Positions 15,222-23,118 are shown, counted from the first letter of the stretch. The stretch: 40,749 bases of DNA from an uncultured Lachnospiraceae bacterium (GCA_910585625.1 CAJUFQ010000031.1:1-40749); one strand, 5' to 3'. The notes: a model not told the origin generated them from the letters alone. Program-made: numbers and translations.

Positions 15222-15791
15222 TTATTCTCCGCGCCCAAGCAGGAACGCTTTCTGGTTCATTGCGGCAAATTTGGCCGGAACGCATGCTTCGATTGCCTGC
15301 TGCCATTTCCCAGCCGGGATATCAAAATATTTGGACAGACGCCCCATAAGCACGATATTGACCGCTTTGGCTGAGCCTGCTTCCTCGGCAAGCGACAGGC
15401 AGTCCATATCGTCAACCTGAATCCCAAGCGATTTCATCTTCTCAATCAGGTTTTCCGGATAGACGGCCGCCCCGGTGATGACCGGCATCGGATCGATTTC
15501 CTGCGTATTGACGACAATCCTTCCGCCTTCTTTCAAATATTCCACATAACGCGCAGCTTCCAGCTTTTCAAAGGAGACAATAAAATCAGCCTCCCCCTTA
15601 TCAATAATCGGGGAATATACTTTTTCCCCGAACCTCACATACGTGACAACGCTCCCTCCGCGCTGGCTCATCCCATGCACTTCGGACACTTTCACATCAT
15701 ACCCCTCGGAAAGGAGCAGATGCCCTAACAATTTGCTGGCCAGCAAGGAACCTTGCCCTCCCACGCCTACAATCATGATATTCTTCGTCAT
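15222..15791 (-). CDS. iorB: Indolepyruvate (2-oxoacid) ferredoxin oxidoreductase, beta subunit
   Basis: A 189-residue gamma-type domain of the 2-oxoacid:ferredoxin oxidoreductase family. It opens with IMIVGVGGQGSLLASKLLG and continues with EVHGMSQRGGSVVTYVRFG, both hallmark segments. Together with IorA it oxidatively decarboxylates arylpyruvates (indolepyruvate, phenylpyruvate, hydroxyphenylpyruvate) to arylacetyl-CoA, passing electrons to ferredoxin in the cytoplasm. Its ATG overlaps the iorA stop by 4 bases (ATGA type), so the two are translationally coupled. Whether the preferred substrate is indole-, phenyl- or hydroxyphenylpyruvate cannot be read from sequence. Confidence 0.95.
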   Translation of the reverse strand: MTKNIMIVGVGGQGSLLASKLLGHLLLSEGYDVKVSEVHGMSQRGGSVVTYVRFGEKVYSPIIDKGEADFIVSFEKLEAARYVEYLKEGGRIVVNTQEIDPMPVITGAAVYPENLIEKMKSLGIQVDDMDCLSLAEEAGSAKAVNIVLMGRLSKYFDIPAGKWQQAIEACVPAKFAAMNQKAFLLGRGE

Positions 15792-17530
15792 TTCTGCACC
15801 TCCCCCGGCTGTAATGCATCGAATTTACACATCTGCTGGCAAACGCCGCACCCTACGCAGAGCGTATTGTCGATGACCGCTTTGTTATTCTTCATGCTGA
15901 TTGCCGGACAGCCAAGGCGCATGCAGGACTTACAGCCTACGCATTTATCCTCCACGGCACAGATTGGCGGATTATGCTTGACATATTTCAGCAGCGCGCA
16001 AGGACGCCTGCTGATAATCACAGACGGCTCTTTCGCCGCAAGCTCTTCCTTGATGACCCTGTCGCATGCTTCCAGGTCATAGGGATCGATGACAGCCACG
16101 CGCGCAAACCCCATTGCATGGCACAGGCTCTCCAAATCTATTTTGCCTGCCGGGTCTCCCTTGATGTTGTATCCTGTCGTAGGATTCTGCTGATGCCCGG
16201 TCATGCCCGTGATGGAGTTATCCAGTATAATTACTGTGGAATTGCTCTGGTTATAGGCGATATTGGCAAGTCCGGTCATACCCGAATGCATAAACGTAGA
16301 GTCCCCGATGACCGCCACGGTCTTCCCCTCGCCCTCCTCTCCCAAAGCCTTATTAAAACCATGGATGGAACTTATGGAAGCGCCCATGCATAGCGTCATT
16401 TCCATGGCACTAAGAGGCGCCACTGCGCCTAGCGTGTAGCACCCGATATCTCCGAGTACTGTACATTTATTTTTTGATAATATGTAGAACAGCCCACGGT
16501 GCGGACACCCGGCGCACATAACCGGCGGCCTCCCGGGAAGATTCTCGCCCAGGCTTTGATAGCCGGGGACTTCCTTGCCTAATTTTTCCGCAATCAGGTT
16601 CTGGGAATACTCTCCTTCTAAGGGAAGCACCTCCTTGCCTGTCACGGTAAGTCCCAATTTCTTACAGTGGTCTTCCATGACAGGATCCAGCTCTTCGACA
16701 ATGGCCAGCTTGTCCACCTTCGCCGCAAAATCAAGAATCAGCTTCTCCGGCAATGGATAAGCCATGCCTATCTTTAAGATACTGGCCTGGTCGCCGAACA
16801 CTTCCTTAACATACTGGTAACTGGTGGAAGAAGTAATGATGCCTAATTTCCCATCCCCCATCTCCACACGGTTAAACGCACAGCTGTCAGCATACTCTGT
16901 AAGCTTCCTCATGCGCTCCTCCACGGCCGGATGGCGGCGGATTGCATTGACCGGCATCATCACATATTTGGCAATGTTCTTCTCATAGGGAAGCTGCCTG
17001 CCTTCCTTACGCTCTCCCACTTCCACAATGCTCTGGGAATGCGCAACCCTTGTACACATCTTAACGATAACCGGAGTGTCATATTCCTCCGAAAGTTCAT
17101 ATGCTTTCTTTACAAATTCACATGCCTCCGCGGAATCTGAAGGCTCGAGCATCGGTATCTTGGCCGCGGCTGCATAATGGCGGGAATCCTGCTCATTCTG
17201 AGAGGAGTGCATACCCGCATCATCTGCAACGCAGATTACCATGCCCGCATTTACGCCTGTATAAGAACAGGTAAACAACGGATCTGCTGCAACATTAAGG
17301 CCCACATGCTTCATTCCGCAAAAACTTCTCTTGCCTGCCAAAGACGCGCCAAAGGCCGCCTCCATGGCCACTTTCTCATTGGGAGCCCACTCACAGTATA
17401 TCTCGTCATACTTGGCAGCCTCCTCCGTAACTTCTGTACTTGGCGTTCCCGGATAACTGGAAACAAACGCGCATCCTGCCTCGTACAGTCCTCTTGCAAA
17501 TGCCTGATTACCTAACATTAATTGTCTCAT
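15788..17530 (-). CDS. iorA: Indolepyruvate (2-oxoacid) ferredoxin oxidoreductase, alpha subunit
   Basis: A 580-residue catalytic subunit. It begins with the typical MRQLMLGNQAFARGLYEAG and YPGTPSTE of the pyrimidine-binding domain. The thiamine-diphosphate domain shows MCAGCPHRG, GDIGCYTLG and GDSTFMHSG-MTGLANIAYN. The C-terminus has two 4Fe-4S ferredoxin motifs, CVGCKSCMRLGC and CVGCGVCQQMC. It is the first gene of the ior-paaK-acs-regulator operon, with a promoter 40-70 bases upstream. The ATG at 17530 is kept because it matches the family start, although an AAAGGA site is 12 bases away, slightly far. It ends the element's cargo on the right, only about 110 bp from the right core. Confidence 0.95.
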   Translation of the reverse strand: MRQLMLGNQAFARGLYEAGCAFVSSYPGTPSTEVTEEAAKYDEIYCEWAPNEKVAMEAAFGASLAGKRSFCGMKHVGLNVAADPLFTCSYTGVNAGMVICVADDAGMHSSQNEQDSRHYAAAAKIPMLEPSDSAEACEFVKKAYELSEEYDTPVIVKMCTRVAHSQSIVEVGERKEGRQLPYEKNIAKYVMMPVNAIRRHPAVEERMRKLTEYADSCAFNRVEMGDGKLGIITSSTSYQYVKEVFGDQASILKIGMAYPLPEKLILDFAAKVDKLAIVEELDPVMEDHCKKLGLTVTGKEVLPLEGEYSQNLIAEKLGKEVPGYQSLGENLPGRPPVMCAGCPHRGLFYILSKNKCTVLGDIGCYTLGAVAPLSAMEMTLCMGASISSIHGFNKALGEEGEGKTVAVIGDSTFMHSGMTGLANIAYNQSNSTVIILDNSITGMTGHQQNPTTGYNIKGDPAGKIDLESLCHAMGFARVAVIDPYDLEACDRVIKEELAAKEPSVIISRRPCALLKYVKHNPPICAVEDKCVGCKSCMRLGCPAISMKNNKAVIDNTLCVGCGVCQQMCKFDALQPGEVQK

Positions 17531-17572
17531 GATCCATAGACATCCTTTCCGTAATCTAAATTTCCGTTTACC

Positions 17573-17601
17573 ATCATATCATTTTTTGCCGAATTAGTAA
17601 A
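17573..17601 (-). promoter_or_regulatory. Sigma-A promoter of the iorAB-paaK operon
   Basis: Reading left, TTTACT (17601-17596), a 17-base spacer and TATGAT (17578-17573) lie about 43 bases before the iorA start. It is within the element, so the operon carries its own promoter and does not depend on dacA transcription. Confidence 0.6.
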
Positions 17602-17621
17602 TAGTGTACTTTTGCTATTTC

Positions 17622-17645
17622 TCCCTTTCCTATATGCCACATGTG
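17622..17645 (+). other. attR: right arm plus core TGTG
   Basis: The arm at 17622-17637 is the inverted copy of the left arm with one mismatch in 16. The core TGTG is at 17642-17645, after CACA. The right flank TCGCCATGGCAGAA is dacA coding sequence. A circular excised form would carry the arms facing each other around a 10-bp centre, CACATGTGCT. Confidence 0.85.
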
Positions 17646-18445
17646 TCGCCATGGCAGAACACATTTATGGCAATGAGCAGGAATTTGTAGCAAGGATGAA
17701 CCAACGCGCCAAAGATCTTGGCATGGCCAACACGACATTCATCAACTGCTGCGGCCTGGATGTTGAGGGGCACATGACCACCGCCAAGGATGTTGCCCTG
17801 ATGTCCAGGGAACTGATTGTCAAGTACCCGCAAATCCACGATTACTGCACAATCTGGATGGAAAACATCACACATGTGACGAAACGTGGTTCCTCCGAAT
17901 TCGGGCTGGCCAACACCAATAAGCTGATCAAACAGTATGAGTACGCCACAGGCTTGAAAACAGGCTCCACCGACGATGCAAAATACTGCGTCTCTGCCAC
18001 CGCTGAAAAAAACGGCCTCAAGCTGATAGCCGTAGTCATGGGCGCGCCAGACCACAAAATCCGCTTCGAAGATGCCAAAACGCTTCTTAACTATGGGTTT
18101 GGGAAATGCCAAGTCTACACAGACACAGCCAAAGAACACCTCCCCAGACTAGCCGTGCAGGGAGGCGTTGAAGAACAGACAGCCCTGACCTACGAATCCG
18201 ACTTTTCCTATCTGGATGTGACTGGAGCTGACTTCTCACAGATTACGAAAGAACTGGAACTTCCTGCGCAGGCCGACGCCCCCATATCCAAAGGGAAAGT
18301 TGCTGGCCGGCTGGTCTACAAACTGAACGGGAAAGAAATCGGCTCCGTCAACGTGCTGTTTGGAGCGGATGTGCGCAAAGCATTGTTCAAGGATTATTTC
18401 CTCAAGACGCTGGGGGAATTCTGTATGAAACGAGACGCTGCATAG
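17642..18445 (+). CDS. dacA: D-alanyl-D-alanine carboxypeptidase, 3' part, interrupted by the 13-kb element
   Basis: This is the C-terminal 266 residues of the enzyme whose N-terminal 158 residues are at 4024-4498. It begins exactly at V-A-M-A-E, the residues that follow SANDAC in PBP5-type enzymes. It contains the third active-site motif K263-T-G265 (ATGLKTGSTD, numbered on the rejoined protein) and the PBP5 C-terminal domain, ending in an amphipathic helix (FKDYFLKTLGEF) that normally anchors the enzyme to the outer membrane face. There is no ribosome binding site or promoter for this half; a TTG at 17612 is the only upstream start and is poor. It is therefore probably silent unless the element excises. 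No stops or frameshifts are present, which argues for recent insertion or maintained selection through excision. Confidence 0.92.
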   Translation, partial: CVAMAEHIYGNEQEFVARMNQRAKDLGMANTTFINCCGLDVEGHMTTAKDVALMSRELIVKYPQIHDYCTIWMENITHVTKRGSSEFGLANTNKLIKQYEYATGLKTGSTDDAKYCVSATAEKNGLKLIAVVMGAPDHKIRFEDAKTLLNYGFGKCQVYTDTAKEHLPRLAVQGGVEEQTALTYESDFSYLDVTGADFSQITKELELPAQADAPISKGKVAGRLVYKLNGKEIGSVNVLFGADVRKALFKDYFLKTLGEFCMKRDAA

Positions 18446-18460
18446 CAGAAAAAACGAAAG

Positions 18461-18630
18461 CCCCCCAGCTTCGCTGGGTCCCCCCTCATGCCTTCCTGTT
18501 TCCCGGCTCCGTTAGGTGGCATCAGGTCTCCCCCCAGTTTCGCTGGGTCCCCCCTCATGCCTTCCTGTTTCTTGGCTCCGGTAGGTGGCATCAGGTCTCC
18601 CCCCAGTTTCGCTGGGTCCCCCCTCATGCC
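18461..18630. repeat. 69-bp tandem hairpin repeat, about 2.5 copies
   Basis: Copies start at 18461, 18530 and 18599, a period of exactly 69 bp, and differ at a few bases. Each contains CCCAG-loop-CTGGG inside a larger imperfect palindrome with ends GGCAT/ATGCC, so transcripts of either strand fold into stems. It fills the space between the convergent dacA 3' half and the cardiolipin synthase gene and probably stops transcription from both. The 69-bp period keeps a minus-strand frame open (MRGDPAKLGGDLMPP repeats), but that frame overlaps the synthase gene and has no good start. Confidence 0.85.
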
Positions 18631-18635
18631 AATAG

Positions 18636-20174
18636 TTACATCAATGGCGCGAATAGGCGTACAACACCAAGGAAGGGGCGGATTGCCTCCGGCCGTTTGC
18701 GGCAGAATTCCATATTTATCTCCTCGGATTCTGCCATGGTCTGCAGCATATCTTCCTTTACTTCCTGCACGGCGGAAGACTGGTACATCCAGACGCCGCA
18801 CTCAAAATGAAGGTATAGGCTGCGGTAGTCCATATTGATGCTGCCTACGGTTGCCACGATGTCGTCACAGACAAAGCATTTCGCATGCAGGAACCCCGGC
18901 GCATACTGGTAAATCCGCACGCCGCACTCCATCAACGGCTCGTAATAAGACTGGCTTACCCAGAAAATTATCTTTTTGTCAGGTATCCCAGGCATGACTA
19001 TGCGCACGTCCACGCCGCTTTTCGCAGCATTCTGCAATGCCTTTATCATCACATTGTCAGGTATCAGGTACGGTGTGAAAATATACACGTAGTCCTTCGC
19101 ACGGTTTATCATATTCATATAAATGTTTTCGCCCGTGTTCTCAAAGTCCAGTGGGCTGTCAGCGTAGGGCTGCACATAACCGTCGCTGGCAAAAGGCGCA
19201 GCCCGGTATTTCTGCGGGCGGAACAGAGAGAGATCCTCCTCCGCCGCGCGGTTGATATAGCACCACATTTCAAGGAACATCACCGTAAAGCTCCAGACGC
19301 CTTCGCCCTCCAGGCGCAGCCCTGCATCCTTCCAATATCCAAACCGTTCCACCTTATTGATGTATTCATCCGCAAGGTTAATGCCCCCGGTAAACCCGAC
19401 TTTGCCGTCCACCACCAGGATTTTTCGGTGGTCACGGTTATTCATCAGTACGGACATCAGGGGATACAAGGGATTGAAACGCACACACTTTATTCCCATC
19501 TCCTGCATGGTCTGGTAATACTTAGGCGGGAGGGTGGTCACGCAGCCAAAATCGTCATAGATAAACCTCACGTCCACGCCTTCCCTGGCCTTGCGCTGCA
19601 GAATATCGCGAATCTGCCCGAACATCACGCCATCTTCCACGATGAAAAACTCCATGAAAATAAAATGCTGTGCCGCTTCAAGTGCCTCTAACATCTCAGG
19701 GAACATTTCTTCTCCCCGGGTATAATATTTTGTCAGCGTATTCTTATAAACCGGAAATTTTGCCCAGTCCCTGACATATTTCGACTGGCGGTAAACTTCC
19801 TTATCTTCCCGGCAAAGCTGCTCTAAGATTTCATCATTTGGCGGCAATTCCTGCTCCAGCTGCTGGTTAATCGCTTCCATGCGTATACGCGTGGGACGAA
19901 CAAGCCCGGAACGGCCAAAAATCGCATAGACTACAAGCCCCACAACCGGAATTGCCAGAATTACCACTGTCCAGGCAATGATATAAGAAGGGTTGCTCCT
20001 TTTATTGACTATGACAAGCACGACGAATACGGCAATGATGTCAATCAGCGTGTTGACAAAAGAATAGCGGATGCGGAATCCCTGCAGCAGGGACCAAATC
20101 CAATATAACTGAAGCAGGATTGCCATCCCAACGATGGTTGCCCTTCCCAACAAAAACTTTTTAATCTTTTTCAT
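18636..20174 (-). CDS. cls: Cardiolipin synthase (phospholipase D superfamily)
   Basis: A 512-residue membrane enzyme that joins phosphatidyl groups to form cardiolipin. Two transmembrane helices lie in the first 80 residues (VGMAILLQLYWIWSLLQGF; IIAWTVVILAIPVVGLVVYAIFG). Two HKD motifs follow: HRKILVVDGKVGFTGG and HAKCFVCDDIVATVGSINMD, both complete. Length and order are standard for bacterial ClsA-type enzymes. An ATG at 20183 abuts a GAGAGG site with no spacing, so the ATG at 20174, 9 bases away, is chosen. It starts about 50 bp after the subtilisin-like gene on the same strand and ends at the hairpin repeat array. Confidence 0.95.
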   Translation of the reverse strand: MKKIKKFLLGRATIVGMAILLQLYWIWSLLQGFRIRYSFVNTLIDIIAVFVVLVIVNKRSNPSYIIAWTVVILAIPVVGLVVYAIFGRSGLVRPTRIRMEAINQQLEQELPPNDEILEQLCREDKEVYRQSKYVRDWAKFPVYKNTLTKYYTRGEEMFPEMLEALEAAQHFIFMEFFIVEDGVMFGQIRDILQRKAREGVDVRFIYDDFGCVTTLPPKYYQTMQEMGIKCVRFNPLYPLMSVLMNNRDHRKILVVDGKVGFTGGINLADEYINKVERFGYWKDAGLRLEGEGVWSFTVMFLEMWCYINRAAEEDLSLFRPQKYRAAPFASDGYVQPYADSPLDFENTGENIYMNMINRAKDYVYIFTPYLIPDNVMIKALQNAAKSGVDVRIVMPGIPDKKIIFWVSQSYYEPLMECGVRIYQYAPGFLHAKCFVCDDIVATVGSINMDYRSLYLHFECGVWMYQSSAVQEVKEDMLQTMAESEEINMEFCRKRPEAIRPFLGVVRLFAPLM

Positions 20175-20226
20175 CCCATTCATCCTCTCGTATGTTCTAT
20201 ATGATTCTTCCTAAGTTCAGATTTTA

Positions 20227-21114
20227 TCACAACAACCTTCCGATGTCCACCATCCCCCATCCCTGTTTAGACTGCGGAAGTCCCAGATCCAGAGTTCGCT
20301 GATACAGTCTGAGCTTCACATCTGCCGGGGCGATATGCGGGTATTTACCGAGAAGCAGGGCTATGCTGCCACTCACCATCGGCGCTGCCATGGAGGTGCC
20401 GCTCTTCCTCGTGTAAAATCCCGGCTGGTTGCTGCAACTTGTCACATTCGTCCCCGGCACCACCAACTCCGGCTTCACAATGCAATGCTCCGTCGGCCCC
20501 TGCCCGGAATATTCCGGTTTCAGCAGCGACCTCCCAATCCGCTCTTTCGTATCATCATAACAGCCCACCGTAATCACTTTGCGGCTGATGCCTGGCACTG
20601 TGATGCTGCTCTCCCCAGGCCCGTTGTTCCCAGCTGCCGTCACCACGACAAGGTTATGATCCCAGGCGTATTCCACCGCTTTCAGCAGGCGCGCCCGCTC
20701 CCGGCTTTCCGCCTGCAATACCATACCGATAGAAATATTGACAATCCGTATGCGGTACTCTTCTTTGCGGCGCACCAGCCATTCGATTGCCTGTACTACA
20801 TTTTCTGTATTCCCATTCCCTTTCCTGTCCAAAATTTTCAATATGATAAAATGGCAGCGCGGGGCAATCCCCATATATTTCCCATGGGAAGTCATCCCGT
20901 CTCCGCCGATAATCCCCGCTATATGGGTTCCATGCCCATTGTCATCATAAGCCCTCCGCCTGCCATTAATGTAATCCTTAAAAAATGCAATTCGGCGTCC
21001 GAAGTCAGGATGCGGGAATATCCCGGTGTCAAGTACTGCCACGCCGATATTATCCCCAAAATACCCTTTTCGATATGCCGCCTCTGCATTGATAATCTGC
21101 CTTACCCTGTCCAT
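20227..21114 (-). CDS. Subtilisin-like serine peptidase (S8), apparently without signal peptide
   Basis: A 295-residue peptidase with the full S8 triad: D29 (VAVLDTGIFPHPD), H61 (DNGHGTHIAG) and Ser in SGTSMAAPMVSG, plus the oxyanion Asn in TAAGNNGPG. There is no signal peptide or propeptide; the protein starts about 20 residues before the catalytic Asp, as in intracellular subtilisins. It also lacks a C-terminal extension. The ATG at 21114 has only a distant GGAAA site, so the start is uncertain. It sits just before cls in the same orientation and is preceded by two unusual inverted repeats. Targets are unknown; a role in protein turnover in the cytoplasm or forespore is possible. Confidence 0.88.
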   Translation of the reverse strand: MDRVRQIINAEAAYRKGYFGDNIGVAVLDTGIFPHPDFGRRIAFFKDYINGRRRAYDDNGHGTHIAGIIGGDGMTSHGKYMGIAPRCHFIILKILDRKGNGNTENVVQAIEWLVRRKEEYRIRIVNISIGMVLQAESRERARLLKAVEYAWDHNLVVVTAAGNNGPGESSITVPGISRKVITVGCYDDTKERIGRSLLKPEYSGQGPTEHCIVKPELVVPGTNVTSCSNQPGFYTRKSGTSMAAPMVSGSIALLLGKYPHIAPADVKLRLYQRTLDLGLPQSKQGWGMVDIGRLL

Positions 21115-21183
21115 AAGAACTGCATTTTCCTTTTTTGTTAATATATGCAGGAGACCTGTTTTTTTCTATAAAGGATTCGCGTA

Positions 21184-21222
21184 TCAAAAGGTAGCTTTTC
21201 AATTTTTTATCCCACCTTTTGA
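21184..21222. repeat. Inverted repeat upstream of the S8 peptidase gene, operator candidate
   Basis: TCAAAAGGT (21184-21192) and ACCTTTTGA (21214-21222) are perfect inverted copies whose centres are 30 bases apart, about 70-110 bases before the peptidase start. The spacing of about three helical turns suits a dimeric regulator; it could also fold in RNA. Confidence 0.5.
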
Positions 21223-21260
21223 CACCTGATTCTATAAATAAAAACAAAGAAGGTACTTTT

Positions 21261-21297
21261 GCGCTTTTTCACTTTATCATAATAAAGTGTTTTGCGC
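21261..21297. repeat. Long palindromic stem-loop between the S8 peptidase and chemotaxis genes
   Basis: CACTTTAT-CATA-ATAAAGTG (21270-21289) is a perfect stem with a 4-base loop, and GCGC at 21261 and 21294 extends it. It contains no run of Ts suited to termination on the minus strand. It may be an operator or an mRNA element. Confidence 0.6.
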
Positions 21298-21299
21298 AG

Positions 21300-21337
21300 A
21301 AAAAACCTATGGAAGCGCCCTCTGGCACTCCCATAGG
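21300..21337 (-). terminator. Terminator of the chemotaxis receptor gene
   Basis: Reading left, CCTATGG (21337-21331) pairs with CCATAGG (21312-21306), with inner GCC/GGC pairing, and TTTTTT follows at 21305-21300. It lies 17 bases after the receptor stop. Confidence 0.85.
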
Positions 21338-21353
21338 AATACAAATTTGCCGC

Positions 21354-23063
21354 TTATTCTGTAGGCAGAATAAATTTACCAATCAATTCATCCAGACAAA
21401 GTGCCTGTGCCGACAATTCCTGGCTGGTTGCAGAGGATTCCTCTGCCGTTGCGGAATTGGACTGCACCACTTCCGAAATCTGCCCTACGCCCTGCTCCGC
21501 CTGCTTCATCGCGATTGCCTGATCCGCAGCGGTACTGCTTACAGTCTTCGAAGAAGCTGCTATCTGCCCAATTCCGTTTACGACGGTCTCAATCACAGAC
21601 GCCGCGCGCTCTGCCGCTCTGCTTCCTTCTGAAATCTCTTGTATGGTACCTTCAATTAATTCTCTTGTCTCAACAGCCGCCTTAGAGCTTTGTTCTGCCA
21701 GCTGCCTGATCTGGTCTGCCACGACGGCAAACCCACGTCCTGCTTCCCCGGCCCTTGCCGCTTCGATAGAAGCATTTAATGACAGAAGATTTGTCTGGGA
21801 GGCAATATCTTCAATCTCAGAAATAATATTTTCAATCTTCTGAGAAGCATCGCTAATCCGATCCATCGCCGCCACCATCGTATTCATCTCTTCGCGGCTG
21901 CGGCTGGCCTCATCGGAATATTTCTGCGCCTGCTGATAGGAGTCTTCGGCATGGTCTGCCGCTGTTTCGATATTCTCAGTAATCGACATGATGGTAGCCT
22001 GCATTTCCTCAACCGCGCCAGCCTGATCCGTCGCCCCTTCTGCAAGGCTCTGTGCCGCCTCCGACAAGTTTATGGAGCCGGCGGACACCTGGGAAGACGC
22101 TTCTTCGATGGACTGTATCGTAGCAACCATCTGTCTCTTTAAATCCCTCATAGACAACAGTATTTCTTCAAAGTCACCTTCATATCTGTCTGCGTCCTGG
22201 CTGGTAACTGCATAGTTGGCATCAGCCATTGCCTCGAGAATCTTTTTCTCATCGTCAATGATAAACTGGAGCGTTCCTGCCATGTCCTTCGCCACTTCTA
22301 TCATGTCTGCCACTTCGTCTTTAGTGGTGACTTCCGGGAAATCAGAGGACAAATCCCCCTTAGAAAAAGTTGCCAGACGATCCTTCAGCCCTCTCAAGGG
22401 AATGGAAATGCTGTTTGCAATGCCAACGCCTAAACGGAAAGCCCCAAGCAACGCACCGACAATCACAATCCCTATAATGATGGAAAGCACGGTACACACA
22501 ACAGAAAGCTGACCGGACAATGCATTTCCCTTGGAAACCTTGATATCCATGACTTCTGACAGCTTATCGTAAATACTGTTATACATAGGCATCAAATCAT
22601 TCATTGCCATATTCTGGGCCTCTATGCATTTTTCCCGATCTTCGGTAGCACCCTGCTCCAAAATCTTTCCTTCCAGTTCCCAATACGCTTCCAGCTCCTG
22701 CTGTAATTCTGCATATATCTGCTTGTTTGCAGCAGTCACCATGGTTTTTTCCATATTTGCAAACTCATTCAGAAAGTTTTCTTTATACTTTTTATGTTCT
22801 TCTTCCATAGAATCAATGGCAGACTGTTCTTCGTACCCGATAACCCCACGTAGCGCCGATCTGGCGTCCGCAAAAGACGCCATGGCCTTGCCTGCATCTC
22901 CCTGGGCAAACCCATAATTCGTCAACGCGTCTGCGTAAGAACTAGAAACGACAATCATGGTAACTAACCCCATAAGTGCCACTGCTGCCAGAAGACCGGC
23001 AATCATAACAAAAGCTTTCACTAACCGTTCCTTAATTTGCATGTTGTTCAGTTTTTCTAACAT
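21354..23063 (-). CDS. Methyl-accepting chemotaxis protein
   Basis: A 569-residue chemoreceptor. It has an N-terminal transmembrane helix (about 14-37), a four-helix-bundle periplasm-type sensing domain (about 38-185), a second transmembrane helix (about 187-210), a HAMP domain (about 212-265) and a cytoplasmic signalling coiled coil. The highly conserved hairpin tip reads IEDIASQTNLLSLNASIEAARAG, cut here to the key part, followed by GRGFAVVADQIRQLAE, which binds CheA/CheW. No C-terminal CheR-tethering pentapeptide is present. The ligand is unknown. The gene is monocistronic: a terminator follows at 21300 and a 460-bp gap with the pnp terminator precedes it. No other motility gene is in the window. 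Confidence 0.95.
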   Translation of the reverse strand: MLEKLNNMQIKERLVKAFVMIAGLLAAVALMGLVTMIVVSSSYADALTNYGFAQGDAGKAMASFADARSALRGVIGYEEQSAIDSMEEEHKKYKENFLNEFANMEKTMVTAANKQIYAELQQELEAYWELEGKILEQGATEDREKCIEAQNMAMNDLMPMYNSIYDKLSEVMDIKVSKGNALSGQLSVVCTVLSIIIGIVIVGALLGAFRLGVGIANSISIPLRGLKDRLATFSKGDLSSDFPEVTTKDEVADMIEVAKDMAGTLQFIIDDEKKILEAMADANYAVTSQDADRYEGDFEEILLSMRDLKRQMVATIQSIEEASSQVSAGSINLSEAAQSLAEGATDQAGAVEEMQATIMSITENIETAADHAEDSYQQAQKYSDEASRSREEMNTMVAAMDRISDASQKIENIISEIEDIASQTNLLSLNASIEAARAGEAGRGFAVVADQIRQLAEQSSKAAVETRELIEGTIQEISEGSRAAERAASVIETVVNGIGQIAASSKTVSSTAADQAIAMKQAEQGVGQISEVVQSNSATAEESSATSQELSAQALCLDELIGKFILPTE

Positions 23064-23093
23064 GACGTTCCTTCTTTCTATATTTATTTATGA

Positions 23094-23118
23094 TTCCGAA
23101 AGGCTCCCCGTTTCGGAA
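23094..23118 (-). repeat. Perfect stem-loop in the chemotaxis receptor leader
   Basis: TTCCGAAA (23094-23101) and TTTCGGAA (23111-23118) flank GGCTCCCCG, about 30 bases before the start codon. There is no T tract. It could modulate mRNA stability or be a regulator site. Confidence 0.55.

Larger units (their letters stand above)
4495..17645. mobile_element. 13.15-kb serine-recombinase element inserted in dacA (skin-like gene-interrupting element)
   Basis: The element lies between two copies of TGTG (4495-4498 and 17642-17645). Deleting one copy plus the interior (13,147 bp) joins GACGCC-TGTG-TCGCC, which reads A-N-D-A-C-V-A-M-A-E, the standard DD-carboxypeptidase sequence, in frame. Just inside each end are inverted arms, GCATATAGGATAGGGA at 4501-4516 and its counterpart with one mismatch at 17622-17637, as expected for the two half-sites of a serine-integrase attP. 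The recombinase gene ends 72 bp from the left core. Cargo is one small recombinase-linked protein, a secreted transglutaminase-like protein, a kinase/sensor/regulator trio and a four-gene 2-oxoacid oxidation operon. No phage structural, replication or conjugation genes were seen. Confidence 0.93.

Noticed and set aside
4495..17645. Prophage or conjugative element
   Set aside because: No capsid, terminase, lysis, replication, relaxase or type IV secretion genes occur between the att sites.
4495..17645. Assembly chimera joining two dacA contigs
   Set aside because: The inverted arms, shared core, adjacent recombinase and exact in-frame restoration are not expected from a misassembly.
17612..17645. 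TTG at 17612 as a real start for an independent dacA 3' protein
   Set aside because: No ribosome binding site or promoter, and the first residues are element DNA.
18394..18801. Minus-strand frame with MRGDPAKLGGDLMPP repeats
   Set aside because: It overlaps the cls 3' end and dacA 3' end, has no good start, and is open only because the repeat period is a multiple of three.
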